Source: Neiella marina
GTDB taxonomy: Bacteria > Pseudomonadota > Gammaproteobacteria > Enterobacterales > Neiellaceae
Reading direction: 5' to 3'
Assembly (NCBI RefSeq): GCF_002165625.1
Contig: NZ_NGNS01000005.1
Coordinates: 124,001-188,000 of the forward strand
Length of the DNA stretch: 64,000 nt
The position numbers and the translations under genes are program-made. A model generated the notes under the pieces. The model saw nothing but the letters and a program-made list of their open reading frames with translations, did not search any database and was not told where the DNA came from. Below are positions 21,146-31,120 of the stretch, piece by piece (position 1 is the stretch's first letter; every line of letters begins with the position of its first letter).

Positions 21146-22165
21146 ATGAAGGCATTTGATTTGTTGGAAGCCACCTTAGGTCATGAGATGACTCCGGGTG
21201 AATCATGGCAGGATGACATTAATCTATGGCAGTGGCTCGACGAAGGCGTGTTGCTGGTCGAACCGGCAAGATCGGCTGATAGTCGCAATTGTGACCGTGC
21301 CATTGTGCTGTCTTGTGGTATTCATGGCAATGAAACGGCGCCCATTGAATTGCTCGTGGCGATGATTAAGCAGCTATCGCAAGTCCCTCGTCGACTGCAA
21401 TCTCGGGTGCTGTTTATCCTCGGAAACCCGAAAGCCGTGGCGCAAGGTAGCCGCTTTATTGATGAAAACTTAAATCGCTTGTTCAGCCCGCAACAAAAGC
21501 AATTGCAACCGGCCAACCCAGAGCAACGCAGAGCGGCCGAGTTGATGTGGATGGTGGACCAATTTTTTAGTCTGTCGGCGCCGCACCAACGTCGCGTTCA
21601 CTATGATTTGCACACTGCCATTCGCGATTCCGAGCACCCTTTTTTTGCTGTCTACCCATACAGCGAAGAGGGCTTTAGTCTTAGCGCAGTTGCGCGCTTA
21701 CAAGCAGCGGATGTGGATACTGTGCTGCTATCCCATGCGCCAGCCACAACATTCAGTCACTATAGTCACGCCTATCATCAAGCCGAAGCATTTACCATTG
21801 AGCTAGGGAAGGTAAAGCCATTTGGTGATAATGACATGAGCAAGCTAGAGCCGCTGAAGCAGCTGCTTGAACAAATGCTATTTGGCCAATGGCCGACGCC
21901 GGCGTTGAATGAACAGACCATCAAACTGTTTGGCGTCACTAGAGCCATTCATCGTCAACAGCAAGATTTCTCGCTGTGCTTTGCCGATGACTTGGCCAAT
22001 TTCAGTCGTTTTAAAAAAGGCCAACAACTGGCACAAGACGGCAACGTCGTGATTGTTGCCGAGCATGATGGCGAAGCGATCGTGTTTCCAAACCGTAACG
22101 TGGCGGTGGGGCAACGTGCATTGCTAACGGTTATCCAATCTGATCCGTCGATATTGAAAGACTAA
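21146..22165 (+). CDS. astE: Succinylglutamate desuccinylase
   Basis: AstE hydrolyses N-succinylglutamate to succinate and glutamate, the last step of the arginine succinyltransferase pathway. The 339-residue zinc carboxypeptidase-like enzyme has metal ligands in CGIHGNETAPIEL (about 60-72) and YDLHTAIRDS (about 153-162). The catalytic Glu region is FTIELGKVKPFG. The open frame extends to 20957, but the ATG at 21146 has GAGGAAG about 8 bases upstream and restores the family length. The other ast genes are not in this window, and a stand-alone astE is common in related marine bacteria. Confidence 0.92.
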   Translation: MKAFDLLEATLGHEMTPGESWQDDINLWQWLDEGVLLVEPARSADSRNCDRAIVLSCGIHGNETAPIELLVAMIKQLSQVPRRLQSRVLFILGNPKAVAQGSRFIDENLNRLFSPQQKQLQPANPEQRRAAELMWMVDQFFSLSAPHQRRVHYDLHTAIRDSEHPFFAVYPYSEEGFSLSAVARLQAADVDTVLLSHAPATTFSHYSHAYHQAEAFTIELGKVKPFGDNDMSKLEPLKQLLEQMLFGQWPTPALNEQTIKLFGVTRAIHRQQQDFSLCFADDLANFSRFKKGQQLAQDGNVVIVAEHDGEAIVFPNRNVAVGQRALLTVIQSDPSILKD

Positions 22166-22167
22166 CT

Positions 22168-22199
22168 TTGATCTACGCCGGTCTTGATCTACTCCGGCC
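22168..22199 (+). repeat. Short tandem direct repeat upstream of ydiJ
   Basis: Two adjacent 16-bp copies, TTGATCTACGCCGGTC (22168-22183) and TTGATCTACTCCGGCC (22184-22199), differ at two positions. They lie just after astE and about 125 bp before ydiJ. They could be a tandem regulator site or a chance duplication. Confidence 0.5.
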
Positions 22200-22324
22200 T
22201 GTGGCCGTAACACTGGTGAAAAAGCGGCGTATTTGCTAGATTGTGCGCCTGATTTTTCGCCGGTGTTGACGTGAGCCGACGCCGCCATAGAACATGTTTC
22301 CAACATGACCGCTGGAGTGCTTTC

Positions 22325-25300
22325 GTGTCCGATCAAACCACTATTCCTTATTTGCCGCCTCAGGCATCTGTTGAGCCGCTTTACATTCGTTATCTGGACG
22401 AACTTAAACGGGCCGGATTTAGTGGTGACATAGAAACCAGTTATGGCGCTCGTCTTAGCCTTGCTACAGACAATAGTGTATACCAACAACTCCCTCAGGC
22501 TGCGGTGTTCCCGCGCTCAACTGCTGATGTGCAATTAGTCGGTCAAATCGCTTCGCGCGCGGAATTTGATGCAGTCCGCTTTGGTCCTCGTGGCGGCGGT
22601 ACTGGTACCAATGGACAATCGTTGACGCCCGGATTGGTAGTCGATCTGTCGCGCCACATGAATCAAGTGCTCGAAGTGAACCCTGAGCAAAACTGGGTCA
22701 CGGTGCAAGGTGGCTTGGTGAAAGACAAGCTTAATGATGCATTACGTCCTCATGGCTTCTTCTTTGCCCCAGATTTATCAACCTCAAACCGAGCAACCGT
22801 TGGCGGCATGATCAACACTGACGCATCCGGCCAAGGGTCGTTGGTTTACGGTAAAACTAGCGATCACTTGCTGGCGGTGAAAGCCGTACTTGCTGATGGT
22901 TCCTTACTCGAAACCCAAGCCATGTCACTGGCTGAAGCACGAGCTAAAGCGGCTGGCGAGGGCTCCGAAGCGCAGGTTTATCGGCAAGTGCTGGCAAGCT
23001 GCGAGCAGCAACGTGAGTTGATCGAGCAAACTTTTCCACCACTCAATCGCTTTTTGACCGGCTATGATCTCAAACACGCCATTGATTGGGAGCAAGAGCA
23101 GGTTGACGTTGGCCGTCTGATTGCAGGCTCCGAAGGTTCGCTGGCATTTGTTTGTGAAGCCAAGTTCAACATCACACCGTTACCCAAAATCCGCACCCTA
23201 GTGAACGTCAAATACTCAGACTTTGAAGCGGCACTGCGCAATGCACCGGCTATGGTCGAAGCCAACGCGACTAGCGTTGAGACCGTCGATTCAAAAGTGT
23301 TGAATCTGGCGCGGCAAGATGTGGTGTGGCATTCGGTCAGCGATCTCATTGAAGATGTCGCTGGTCATGATATGCAGGGACTCAACATGGTCGAGTATGC
23401 CGACCAAGATGAGCAAGCCCATCAACAGAAAGTTGCCGCACTGACAGCCAAGCTTGACGCCATGATCGCCAACCAGCAAGCCGGTGTCATCGGTTATCAG
23501 CTGACCAGTGATTTGGCGAGTATCAACCGTATTTATGGCATGCGCAAAAAGGCCGTGGGATTGCTGGGCAAAGCCAAAGGCAGTCGCAAGCCAATTGCTT
23601 TTGCCGAAGATACCTGTGTGCCGCCGGAAAATTTAGCCGATTTCATTATGGAGTTTCGTGCCTTGCTCGATTCTCATGATCTGCAATACGGCATGTTTGG
23701 TCACGTTGATGCCGGCGTACTGCATGTTCGCCCAGCAATGGATATGTGCGACCCAGAGCAAGAAGTGTTGCTGCGCCAGATCTCCGATCAGGTGGTGGCA
23801 CTGACCGCCAAGTATCGCGGCTTGATGTGGGGCGAGCACGGCAAAGGGTATCGCTCAGAATACGGTCCAGAATTTTTTGGCGAGCAGTTGTTTAGCGAGC
23901 TTCGTAAAATCAAAGGCGCGTTCGATCCACTGAATCGAATGAACCCAGGCAAAATTGCGACACCGTTTGACTCCGATGAACAGTTAGTGTCGGTTGATGC
24001 CAAGAAACGCGGTGGTTATGACCGCCAGATCCCAGTGAATGTCCGCGATAGCTTTACCCAAAGCGTTGACTGCAACGGCAATGGCTTGTGCTTTAACTAC
24101 GATGTCACTTCGCCAATGTGTCCGTCATACAAGGTCACCGCTGATCGCCGCCATAGCCCCAAAGGGCGCGCTGGTTTAATGCGCGAATGGCTGCGACAAG
24201 TGACGGAACTCGGTGCTGATCCAACAACCCTTGAGCAGCAGTCCAGCTCCTTAACGGCGCAAGCGAAAGCGACATTCGCCAAGTGGAAGCGGAGCTTTTT
24301 CGAGCCTGCCAGCGATGACTTTAATCATGAAGTGATGGACGCCATGAAGGGCTGCTTGGCCTGTAAGGCCTGTACTACGGCGTGTCCAATTAACGTTGAT
24401 GTGCCAACCTTCCGGGCGCGCTTTATGAACCTTTATTATCAGCGTTACCAGCGGCCGGCGCGGGATTACGTGATTGCCACCTCAGAGTGGTACACGCCAC
24501 TGATGGCCAAAGCGCCTCGGTTGGCCAACGCGGTGGTTGGTAATTCGCTCACCAGCTGGCTGAGTGAAAAGACCATTGGTATGGTGGATTTACCATTACT
24601 TTCGGTACCGACGTTGAAACAGCGTTTGCACCACAACGCCGCGCTGGCGTTTGAACTTGATGAAATCAAATCATTGTCAGCCGAGGTTCGCAAAGAGCTG
24701 GTATTAATCGTCCAAGATCCGTTTACCACTTATTACGATGCTCAAGTGGTCGAAGCGTTGGTGCAGTTTATTTCCGCGATGGGTAAGCAGCCGGTGTTGC
24801 TGCCATTCAAACCCAATGGCAAACCGCAGCATATCAAAGGCTTCTTGTCGGCGTTTGCTAAAACCGCCGCCGATGCAGCGGCGTTTCTCAATGAACTCCA
24901 CGCACTCGATTTACCAATGATTGGACTCGATCCAGCTTTGGTGATGACCTATCGCGATGAATACAAGCATGCGTTGGGCGACGCCCGTGGTGAGTTTAAC
25001 GTCATGCTGTTGCAAGAGTGGTTGTTGCCGCAATTGTCTGCATTGCCAACGCAAGCGCCATCGAACAAAAGCTATACCTTGTTCGCCCACTGTACCGAAA
25101 AATCTTATCTGCCGACCACCCATGGTGATTGGCAAAAAATCTTCAACCACTTTGGCGGTGAGGTGAAAACTCAGCCCGTTGGTTGTTGTGGCATGGCCGG
25201 TACCTATGGCCACGAAGCGCCAAATCAGCAAAACAGCAAAGAGCTGTATGCCATGAGCTGGGCCGAACCGATGGCGCAAACGCCGCAACATCAAGTGTTG

Positions 25301-25396
25301 TCGACCGGCTACAGCTGTCGTTCACAAGTGAAGCGGATGGAAGGCTTTAAACCCAAGCACCCAGTCGAAGCGTTGCTAGAGTTAGTACAAGCGTAA
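22325..25396 (+). CDS. ydiJ: FAD/4Fe-4S D-2-hydroxyacid dehydrogenase YdiJ
   Basis: This large flavoprotein resembles E. coli YdiJ, reported to oxidise D-2-hydroxyglutarate. From the chosen GTG it has 1023 residues. A PCMH-type FAD domain (about 40-270) contains PRGGGTGTNGQSL and TSNRATVGGMINTDASGQGS. An FAD-oxidase C-terminal domain follows. A 4Fe-4S region carries CNGNGLCFNYD and GCLACKACTTACP, and a C-terminal CCG-type domain ends in VGCCGMAGTYGHE. GTG 22325 has GGAG 7 bases upstream and fits the E. coli length, while the upstream in-frame GTG at 22271 has no ribosome site. A GFA-family gene follows 25 bp later. Confidence 0.92.
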   Translation: MSDQTTIPYLPPQASVEPLYIRYLDELKRAGFSGDIETSYGARLSLATDNSVYQQLPQAAVFPRSTADVQLVGQIASRAEFDAVRFGPRGGGTGTNGQSLTPGLVVDLSRHMNQVLEVNPEQNWVTVQGGLVKDKLNDALRPHGFFFAPDLSTSNRATVGGMINTDASGQGSLVYGKTSDHLLAVKAVLADGSLLETQAMSLAEARAKAAGEGSEAQVYRQVLASCEQQRELIEQTFPPLNRFLTGYDLKHAIDWEQEQVDVGRLIAGSEGSLAFVCEAKFNITPLPKIRTLVNVKYSDFEAALRNAPAMVEANATSVETVDSKVLNLARQDVVWHSVSDLIEDVAGHDMQGLNMVEYADQDEQAHQQKVAALTAKLDAMIANQQAGVIGYQLTSDLASINRIYGMRKKAVGLLGKAKGSRKPIAFAEDTCVPPENLADFIMEFRALLDSHDLQYGMFGHVDAGVLHVRPAMDMCDPEQEVLLRQISDQVVALTAKYRGLMWGEHGKGYRSEYGPEFFGEQLFSELRKIKGAFDPLNRMNPGKIATPFDSDEQLVSVDAKKRGGYDRQIPVNVRDSFTQSVDCNGNGLCFNYDVTSPMCPSYKVTADRRHSPKGRAGLMREWLRQVTELGADPTTLEQQSSSLTAQAKATFAKWKRSFFEPASDDFNHEVMDAMKGCLACKACTTACPINVDVPTFRARFMNLYYQRYQRPARDYVIATSEWYTPLMAKAPRLANAVVGNSLTSWLSEKTIGMVDLPLLSVPTLKQRLHHNAALAFELDEIKSLSAEVRKELVLIVQDPFTTYYDAQVVEALVQFISAMGKQPVLLPFKPNGKPQHIKGFLSAFAKTAADAAAFLNELHALDLPMIGLDPALVMTYRDEYKHALGDARGEFNVMLLQEWLLPQLSALPTQAPSNKSYTLFAHCTEKSYLPTTHGDWQKIFNHFGGEVKTQPVGCCGMAGTYGHEAPNQQNSKELYAMSWAEPMAQTPQHQVLSTGYSCRSQVKRMEGFKPKHPVEALLELVQA

Positions 25397-25421
25397 CGAC
25401 TCAATAAACAAGGAAGGGCAG

Positions 25422-25820
25422 ATGAAAGGCGAATGTAATTGTGGCGCCGTCAGTTTCGAAATAACCGCTGAAACCAACGATGTGTACATTTGTCACTGCT
25501 CTATCTGTCGCAAAGCCACTGGCAGTGGTGGGATTGCGGTGATTGTGGTGGCCAATGGTAATTTCTATTGGCTCAGCGGCCAAACTGCCATCAAAACTTG
25601 GCACAAACCGGAGCATGATTGGCAAACCAGCTTTTGTTGTCACTGTGGTTCGTCATTACCTGGCGCCAATGACAATAAGCGAATGTATGTGCCAGTCGGT
25701 TTGCTGTCAGAAGGGGCTGATGATCTCAACGTCGCTCACCATATTTGGGTTGAGTCAAAGGCCAGTTGGGAGCAAATCGGCGATTCAGGACAACAACATC
25801 CAAGAGCATTTAAAGGTTAG
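25422..25820 (+). CDS. GFA-family zinc protein
   Basis: This 132-residue protein carries the glutathione-dependent formaldehyde-activating (Gfa/CENP-V) zinc ligands: CNCG near residue 5, CHCSIC at about 26-31 and CCHCGSS at about 71-77. Some members bind glutathione adducts, but most are uncharacterised, so the substrate is unknown. AAGGAAGGG precedes the ATG by a few bases. It follows ydiJ closely, suggesting an operon. Its stop overlaps the stop of the converging YfiR-kinase gene by 4 bp. Confidence 0.88.
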   Translation: MKGECNCGAVSFEITAETNDVYICHCSICRKATGSGGIAVIVVANGNFYWLSGQTAIKTWHKPEHDWQTSFCCHCGSSLPGANDNKRMYVPVGLLSEGADDLNVAHHIWVESKASWEQIGDSGQQHPRAFKG

Positions 25821-27763
25821 TTAGTGGGTTGAGCTTCTAGCTCCTGACTCTCACTAATAGTATGGGGCAGGTGTATCGCAAATAGTGCACCTTGATCGGT
25901 CGGCAAACAGTTGATCGTGCCTTGCATTTTGTGGGTGACTAGGTTGAAGCAAATGTGCAGCCCCAAGCCAGTGCTACCAGCTTGCCGGTTGGTGGTAAAA
26001 AATGGCTCAAAAATTTCCTCTCGTATCTCTTCAGCAATACCTGAACCATTGTCAGCGTAGTGAATGGTAACGCCCAACTTGTCACAATTGGCCGAAATGG
26101 TAATGGCTGGCTCAGGTGTCTTACCAAAACCATGAACAGCAGAATTGATCGCTAAGCTAGTAAGGACCTGAGACAACAATCCGGGGTAACTAATCAGCTC
26201 AATATTGCCAGGTTCGCAGTGAACTTTTATGACCACTCGTTGTTGCTTAAATTGATGATGAAAATGCTTCACGGTCTGCTCGATAAAGGGAGCTAAAGCG
26301 AATTTAGTCGGCATCTCTTTAACTTGGGCAAGAGAAACTTGTTTAAAGGTATGCACCAGCTCTGCGGCTCTATTGAGACTACTGGTCGCCATTTCGGCTG
26401 CGGAAATCTGACCATCAAGCGCTTCTTTTAACGAAGAACGTTTTAGCGTATTCGAGTGAAAATCTGCTAGCAGTGCCTCGGTGGTTTGAGATAAATAGCT
26501 GGTGGCCGTTATAGCGACTCCCAGCGGTGTATTAATTTCGTGCGCAACACCGGCCACTAATTTTGCCAACGATGCCATTTTTTGCGCTTCGACTAACTGT
26601 TGTTGGGCGCTAACAAGTTGGGTATTTACTTCAGCTAGTTCGGCGTTTTTTTGCTCCAATAATCGATTCATCACTTGCTTGCGATTTGCTAAACGCCACA
26701 GCAAGGCGGCGACCGATGCAATCAGTAATAGCCCTGCAACGGCAAGCACTAGCGCAGTGGTCTGCCGCTCGAGCAAATCGCTTTGCAGATCCAAAGCGGT
26801 GCTCGATTCGATCACGGTTTGTTCAAGCTCGGTAAGTACCAGTTGCTGGTGCTCGATTTGCTGTTGATTGGCTTCAATCTGCTCCGATAAAGCTGATTTA
26901 TCGATTGATATCTGCGCTACTTCGTTCTGTTTTGTTTCTAGCTCTTGTCGTTTACTGGCGAGAAGCTGAGTCGTTTCATCCAGTTGTCGGCGGTCATTTT
27001 GTAGCGCTTGGTTAAGATCGCTGACGGTTGTTTCTAGCCGCAAGAGTTTGCTCGAAGCGTTGTCATAATCTGCATTGATTTGTTCAAGCTGCTGGTTTTT
27101 GTCAGCTAGCAGACGTTCCTTAGTGTTTAATGCCCTTTGGCGTTGAACGACCGATTCATCCAGCTGCTGTACCCGTTGATTGAGTTTAGCGATCAAGTCG
27201 CTCGATTCGGATAACCTGAGAGCCATTTCTCGGACCATGGTCGCGACATCAATTTCTGAGCCGCCGAGTAACACAATTTGCTGATCGACCGATAACCCTT
27301 GGTACACCAGATTGTAGCGATTGAGGTTAAATGAGATGGTGTTCTGCTCCGTGGTGGTGAAATTAATCCCTATCTGGGTTTGATCAAGCAAATCTTCAGT
27401 GATCAGCAGGGTTGGTGACTGGCTGATGGTATGATTAATTCGGCCAACATCATTGTTGTGACTGCCTGCAACAACGAGTATGTGGGGCGAATCAATATCA
27501 TTGATGCTACGGAGCCGGTTGAGACTAAATTGTTGTTGTCGAGATGATTTATTTGCCAATTTATTCAAACTCAGCCAAAGCGCTTCATCGTCACCAAGAT
27601 AGCTAATTGCAAGAGGTTGTGGATTACCCGGCCAACTGACAAATTCAGTAAACTTAGCGACCAGCGCAGCTTTGACATCCGATTCGTTAACCGCGCCGAA
27701 AACGTCCCGGGCCGTCAATTGCATCAGCGCTATCAGTACTACCTGAAAGAAAATTCGCTTCAT
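25817..27763 (-). CDS. YfiR-domain sensor histidine kinase
   Basis: This 648-residue protein starts with a signal peptide (1-24). A periplasmic YfiR/DUF4154-like domain follows (about 27-172), with [16 protein letters not shown] and [16 protein letters not shown]. Next come a long periplasmic coiled coil (about 185-330), one membrane helix (337-357) and a second coil. The kinase core has H408 in [11 protein letters not shown]540 in [15 protein letters not shown] at 571-575 and GSTGLGLH near 596. Its gene starts 13 bp after a TonB receptor gene on the same strand, so the two are probably co-transcribed. There is no response regulator nearby. It plausibly senses periplasmic conditions or receptor state, but the signal is unknown. 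Confidence 0.9.
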   Translation of the reverse strand: MKRIFFQVVLIALMQLTARDVFGAVNESDVKAALVAKFTEFVSWPGNPQPLAISYLGDDEALWLSLNKLANKSSRQQQFSLNRLRSINDIDSPHILVVAGSHNNDVGRINHTISQSPTLLITEDLLDQTQIGINFTTTEQNTISFNLNRYNLVYQGLSVDQQIVLLGGSEIDVATMVREMALRLSESSDLIAKLNQRVQQLDESVVQRQRALNTKERLLADKNQQLEQINADYDNASSKLLRLETTVSDLNQALQNDRRQLDETTQLLASKRQELETKQNEVAQISIDKSALSEQIEANQQQIEHQQLVLTELEQTVIESSTALDLQSDLLERQTTALVLAVAGLLLIASVAALLWRLANRKQVMNRLLEQKNAELAEVNTQLVSAQQQLVEAQKMASLAKLVAGVAHEINTPLGVAITATSYLSQTTEALLADFHSNTLKRSSLKEALDGQISAAEMATSSLNRAAELVHTFKQVSLAQVKEMPTKFALAPFIEQTVKHFHHQFKQQRVVIKVHCEPGNIELISYPGLLSQVLTSLAINSAVHGFGKTPEPAITISANCDKLGVTIHYADNGSGIAEEIREEIFEPFFTTNRQAGSTGLGLHICFNLVTHKMQGTINCLPTDQGALFAIHLPHTISESQELEAQPTN

Positions 27764-27776
27764 ATCTGTTTGCTAA

Positions 27777-29798
27777 TTAGTCAAATGATCGTGTGACTTC
27801 AACGACCCAGTGACGTCCTTTGTTAGGTACACCGTTCAAGTCATCGGCAATCGATGGGTTGGTGTGCTGTTTGTCCTCGAGATTATTTATAGCCAAACTT
27901 ACGCCCCATTGAGAGGAGAACACGTACCGAAGTTGAGCGTTCCATGCCCAGTAGCTATCAATCTTGATAAAGTCACCGCTACTGGTCAGTGATTGGCGAT
28001 CCGAACGGTATGTACCGCTGAGGCCGAGTTGCAAATCGCCGACTTGTTGGTTGATTTGCACACTCGCCAAGGTATCTGATTCGCGAAACGCTGAATCTGG
28101 CAAGTCATAGAAATGAGTTGCCGACAGGCGAATTCGACTATTGCGCCAGCCACTCCAAATCAACTCTGATTCAACGCCTTTACTTTGCTCATCATCACCA
28201 TTTGTCAGGCTGGTGCGACCATCTATTTCGGCGCTAACGATGGGGTCCGAGTAGCGATTATAAAACCCATTGATGGTGACCATCATCGATGGGTCGACAT
28301 ATTGAGCGATGAGGTCAAAGGTCTTTATTTTCTCGCTGTCCAGATCTTTGTTGCCAGCGCGGCTGATCCCCGTGAACAAGCCCGTTTCACTCAATTCAGG
28401 CGCTCTGAATGCTTCGCCGTAGAGCGCTTTGAACTGCCATGTTGTTGACGGTACATAGACTGCACCAACACGCGGTGAAAATTGGTTGCCGAAATCGCGA
28501 TAGTGATCTAATCGTCCTCCTGCTATCCAGTTAAAATCGCCAGTACTGGTTTGCAGTTGAACATAGGCACCATAGAGCGTTGCAGAGTCCTCTGCGCCGA
28601 CTTTGACCAAACTGTCACGGCCGGGATAGGAGCGGATAGGGATTTGCTGATTTAACACATCATCGACGCTGAAGTTGGTATAACCCTCGGCACGAGTTTC
28701 TTCGCTGCGCTGCCAATCAATACCAAATTGAGCATTGCTGTGGTCGGTGATTTGCCAATTGTTATGCCAACCCAGTTTGAATCGATTTGATTCGAGATAG
28801 CCTGTGCCGTGAAGAGGCTCCTCGCTGGCTGGTTCACTAATTGCTGCAAACGAACCTGCTGGTGTGCTTTGATTACTGTTTTCGATATCAGTGTAAATCG
28901 CATCAAAGATAAAGGTCGATTGCACTGTATCGAACAACAGCACGTCGTGTTCGGCTAGCAAAAACATCGACTCATATCGGGATTGGTTGTAACGGTTGCT
29001 GATCCGGCTGGCGTGATAAAAATCATCCATATCCAATCGGCGGTGATGCCACAGTACTGAAGATGAGCCTGCGGTGAGTTTGAGCTGATATGAAAACTGT
29101 GAGTATGGATCGGATGTGGTGATTTGCTCTGACGAGAAGGTATCGTCGAGGCGATAGCTGTCGCCGTCAGAATCGGTAATGTTGGCTTGAAGATCAACAG
29201 AGAAATTGTCTTGCTCAATGCGGTGCATGGCAAACAAATCGCCGTTGAGCTCATTGCCTGTGGCGAGCGATACCTGTGGCGTTGATTGGCGGGTAATGAG
29301 GTTGACGACGCCAGTAAATGCATTACTGCCGTAGATTGACGAACCGGGGCCACGGATCACTTCAATGCGTTCTATGTGGTGTAAGGCGAAATTGGCCAGA
29401 TTAACCGAGTTTCCGGAGCGAGGATCGTTGACTGCGTGGCCGTCAAGCAGAAACAGTATCTTTTTTGATGAAGAACCGTCGCTCAGAGCTCTTGCGCTTG
29501 CTGAGTATTCGTAAGGGTGAACGGTGTAGCGAGCGACCTGATATCCGGGTACGTATGCCAATACCTGGTGAAGATATCGAGCGCCCAATGACTCAATGTC
29601 GCTGCGAGTGAACACAGTGATAGGGGCAGGGATGGTCTGAACGCTTTTTTCGTCTAGGGTATTGGTGGTGATTTTTACCTGTAGCAGCTCATCAAGCGAC
29701 AACTCGAACACATCAACGTCATCGGCATTCACTGAAAGAGGGCAGCAAACGCTCAATAGACAACCAGAGGTAGCAATGTGTTTTATGGCACCACGCAT
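27777..29798 (-). CDS. TonB-dependent receptor paired with YfiR-kinase
   Basis: This 673-residue outer-membrane receptor has a signal peptide (about 1-25) and a plug domain (about 50-165) with VTTVFTRS-like segment PAPITVFTRSDIESLGARYL and the HHIERIEVIRGPGSSIYGS motif. A 22-strand type beta-barrel ends in a terminal Phe-Asp. It resembles colicin I/vitamin B12-like receptors of the CirA/BtuB group, and the ligand is unknown. I see no Fur box or cobalamin riboswitch in the 184 bp upstream. It forms a two-gene unit with the downstream kinase, so regulation by or of this receptor through the kinase is plausible. Confidence 0.9.
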   Translation of the reverse strand: MRGAIKHIATSGCLLSVCCPLSVNADDVDVFELSLDELLQVKITTNTLDEKSVQTIPAPITVFTRSDIESLGARYLHQVLAYVPGYQVARYTVHPYEYSASARALSDGSSSKKILFLLDGHAVNDPRSGNSVNLANFALHHIERIEVIRGPGSSIYGSNAFTGVVNLITRQSTPQVSLATGNELNGDLFAMHRIEQDNFSVDLQANITDSDGDSYRLDDTFSSEQITTSDPYSQFSYQLKLTAGSSSVLWHHRRLDMDDFYHASRISNRYNQSRYESMFLLAEHDVLLFDTVQSTFIFDAIYTDIENSNQSTPAGSFAAISEPASEEPLHGTGYLESNRFKLGWHNNWQITDHSNAQFGIDWQRSEETRAEGYTNFSVDDVLNQQIPIRSYPGRDSLVKVGAEDSATLYGAYVQLQTSTGDFNWIAGGRLDHYRDFGNQFSPRVGAVYVPSTTWQFKALYGEAFRAPELSETGLFTGISRAGNKDLDSEKIKTFDLIAQYVDPSMMVTINGFYNRYSDPIVSAEIDGRTSLTNGDDEQSKGVESELIWSGWRNSRIRLSATHFYDLPDSAFRESDTLASVQINQQVGDLQLGLSGTYRSDRQSLTSSGDFIKIDSYWAWNAQLRYVFSSQWGVSLAINNLEDKQHTNPSIADDLNGVPNKGRHWVVEVTRSFD

Positions 29799-29982
29799 GT
29801 TCCAAGGCCGATCGCAACAAAGCAGGAATTGATTTCAATCGCTGTCGCAACGAGGCAGTGGCGATGCAGCAAATTGCACTCTAATCAAATAACTATAGCT
29901 GGTCGGCAAGTGTTCGTAGCGACTCGATCTGGTGTTGAGTTCACAAAGCTTGCTGCAATCTAACATTCACGCTGATAGCGGT

Positions 29983-31092
29983 TTATGACTGAGGTGATTG
30001 CGAGGCGAATGATTTGGGCGTCGCAAAGTCTCTCGGAAACACGCCGTTTAGCAAAATGGACTCAACGATTTGTTGATAGCCGGAGATATCGATTTGCTGC
30101 GCTGCCCGCCATTCGGGGTTGTAGTATGTATCTAAGTAACGATCACCGGCATCACAAATCATGCTCAACATGCTGATTGGCTCGCAACGCTTCGGCATGC
30201 TCGCTAATAGCTGTAAGGTGGCATACACGTTAGTACCCGTCGAGGCACCAACTTTACGGTTGAGCAATTTTTCAAGTACATGAATGGTGGCGATTGAGGC
30301 AGCATCTGGCACTCGAATCATTTCGTCGACCACGGTTGGAATAAATGAAGGTTCAACGCGTGGTCTGCCAATTCCTTCAATGCGTGGCTGTTTGTTTGTG
30401 GTGATTGAATCATCGCCATTGATGAAGTAATCGAAGAACATCGAATTCTCCGGATCAGCAACGCACAGGCGACTATTGATTTGTTGATAGCGAATGTGGC
30501 GTCCAATCGTTGCAGCGGTGCCGCCAGTGCCCGCGCTGACTATTACCCAATCTGGCACAGGACTTGGCTCGCGGCTTAACTGACGAAACATCGATTCAGC
30601 AACATTGTTATTGCCGCGCCAGTCTGTTGCCCGTTCGGCATAGGTAAATTGATCAATGTAATGACCGTCAAGTTTGGCAGCTAGATCTCGCGAAGCCTGA
30701 TAGACATCGCTGTGATCGATCAAGTGACAAATGCCACCATAGTGCTCAATTTGCTGAATCTTTTGTTTTGATGTGCAAGCGGGCATCACGGCGTAAAAAG
30801 GCAATCCCAACAAACGCGCAAAGTAAGCTTCTGATACCGCGGTACTGCCAGAAGAACTCTCTATCACCGGCCGATCTTGACGGATCCAACCATTGACCAA
30901 ACCATACAAAAACAATGACCGTGCTAGCCGGTGTTTGAGGCTTCCTGTTGGGTGAGTCGACTCATCTTTCAGGTATAACGTGGCGTTAAGTGCTGGTGGT
31001 AAATCGAGTTTGATCAGGTGGGTATCCGCTGAGCGTTGGTAATCGGCTTCGATCAGCTGAATGGCTTGTTGGGTCCAAAGATTTGACTGCAT
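29983..31092 (-). CDS. PLP-dependent cysteine synthase/desulfhydrase-like enzyme
   Basis: This 369-residue fold-type II PLP enzyme has the Schiff-base lysine in HPTGSLKHRLARS (about 47-59), a substrate loop SSSGSTAVSEA and the phosphate-binding SAGTGGTAATIGRH. It differs from CysK/CysM in length and loop sequence and is nearest to the Cds1-like L-cysteine desulfhydrase branch, which releases H2S, pyruvate and ammonia from cysteine. Substrate assignment is inferred. It starts 28 bp after the ubiT stop on the same strand, so co-transcription with ubiT is likely. Confidence 0.8.
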   Translation of the reverse strand: MQSNLWTQQAIQLIEADYQRSADTHLIKLDLPPALNATLYLKDESTHPTGSLKHRLARSLFLYGLVNGWIRQDRPVIESSSGSTAVSEAYFARLLGLPFYAVMPACTSKQKIQQIEHYGGICHLIDHSDVYQASRDLAAKLDGHYIDQFTYAERATDWRGNNNVAESMFRQLSREPSPVPDWVIVSAGTGGTAATIGRHIRYQQINSRLCVADPENSMFFDYFINGDDSITTNKQPRIEGIGRPRVEPSFIPTVVDEMIRVPDAASIATIHVLEKLLNRKVGASTGTNVYATLQLLASMPKRCEPISMLSMICDAGDRYLDTYYNPEWRAAQQIDISGYQQIVESILLNGVFPRDFATPKSFASQSPQS

Positions 31093-31120
31093 AACAAATT
31101 CGGTCCGTCAGATGGCTGGC

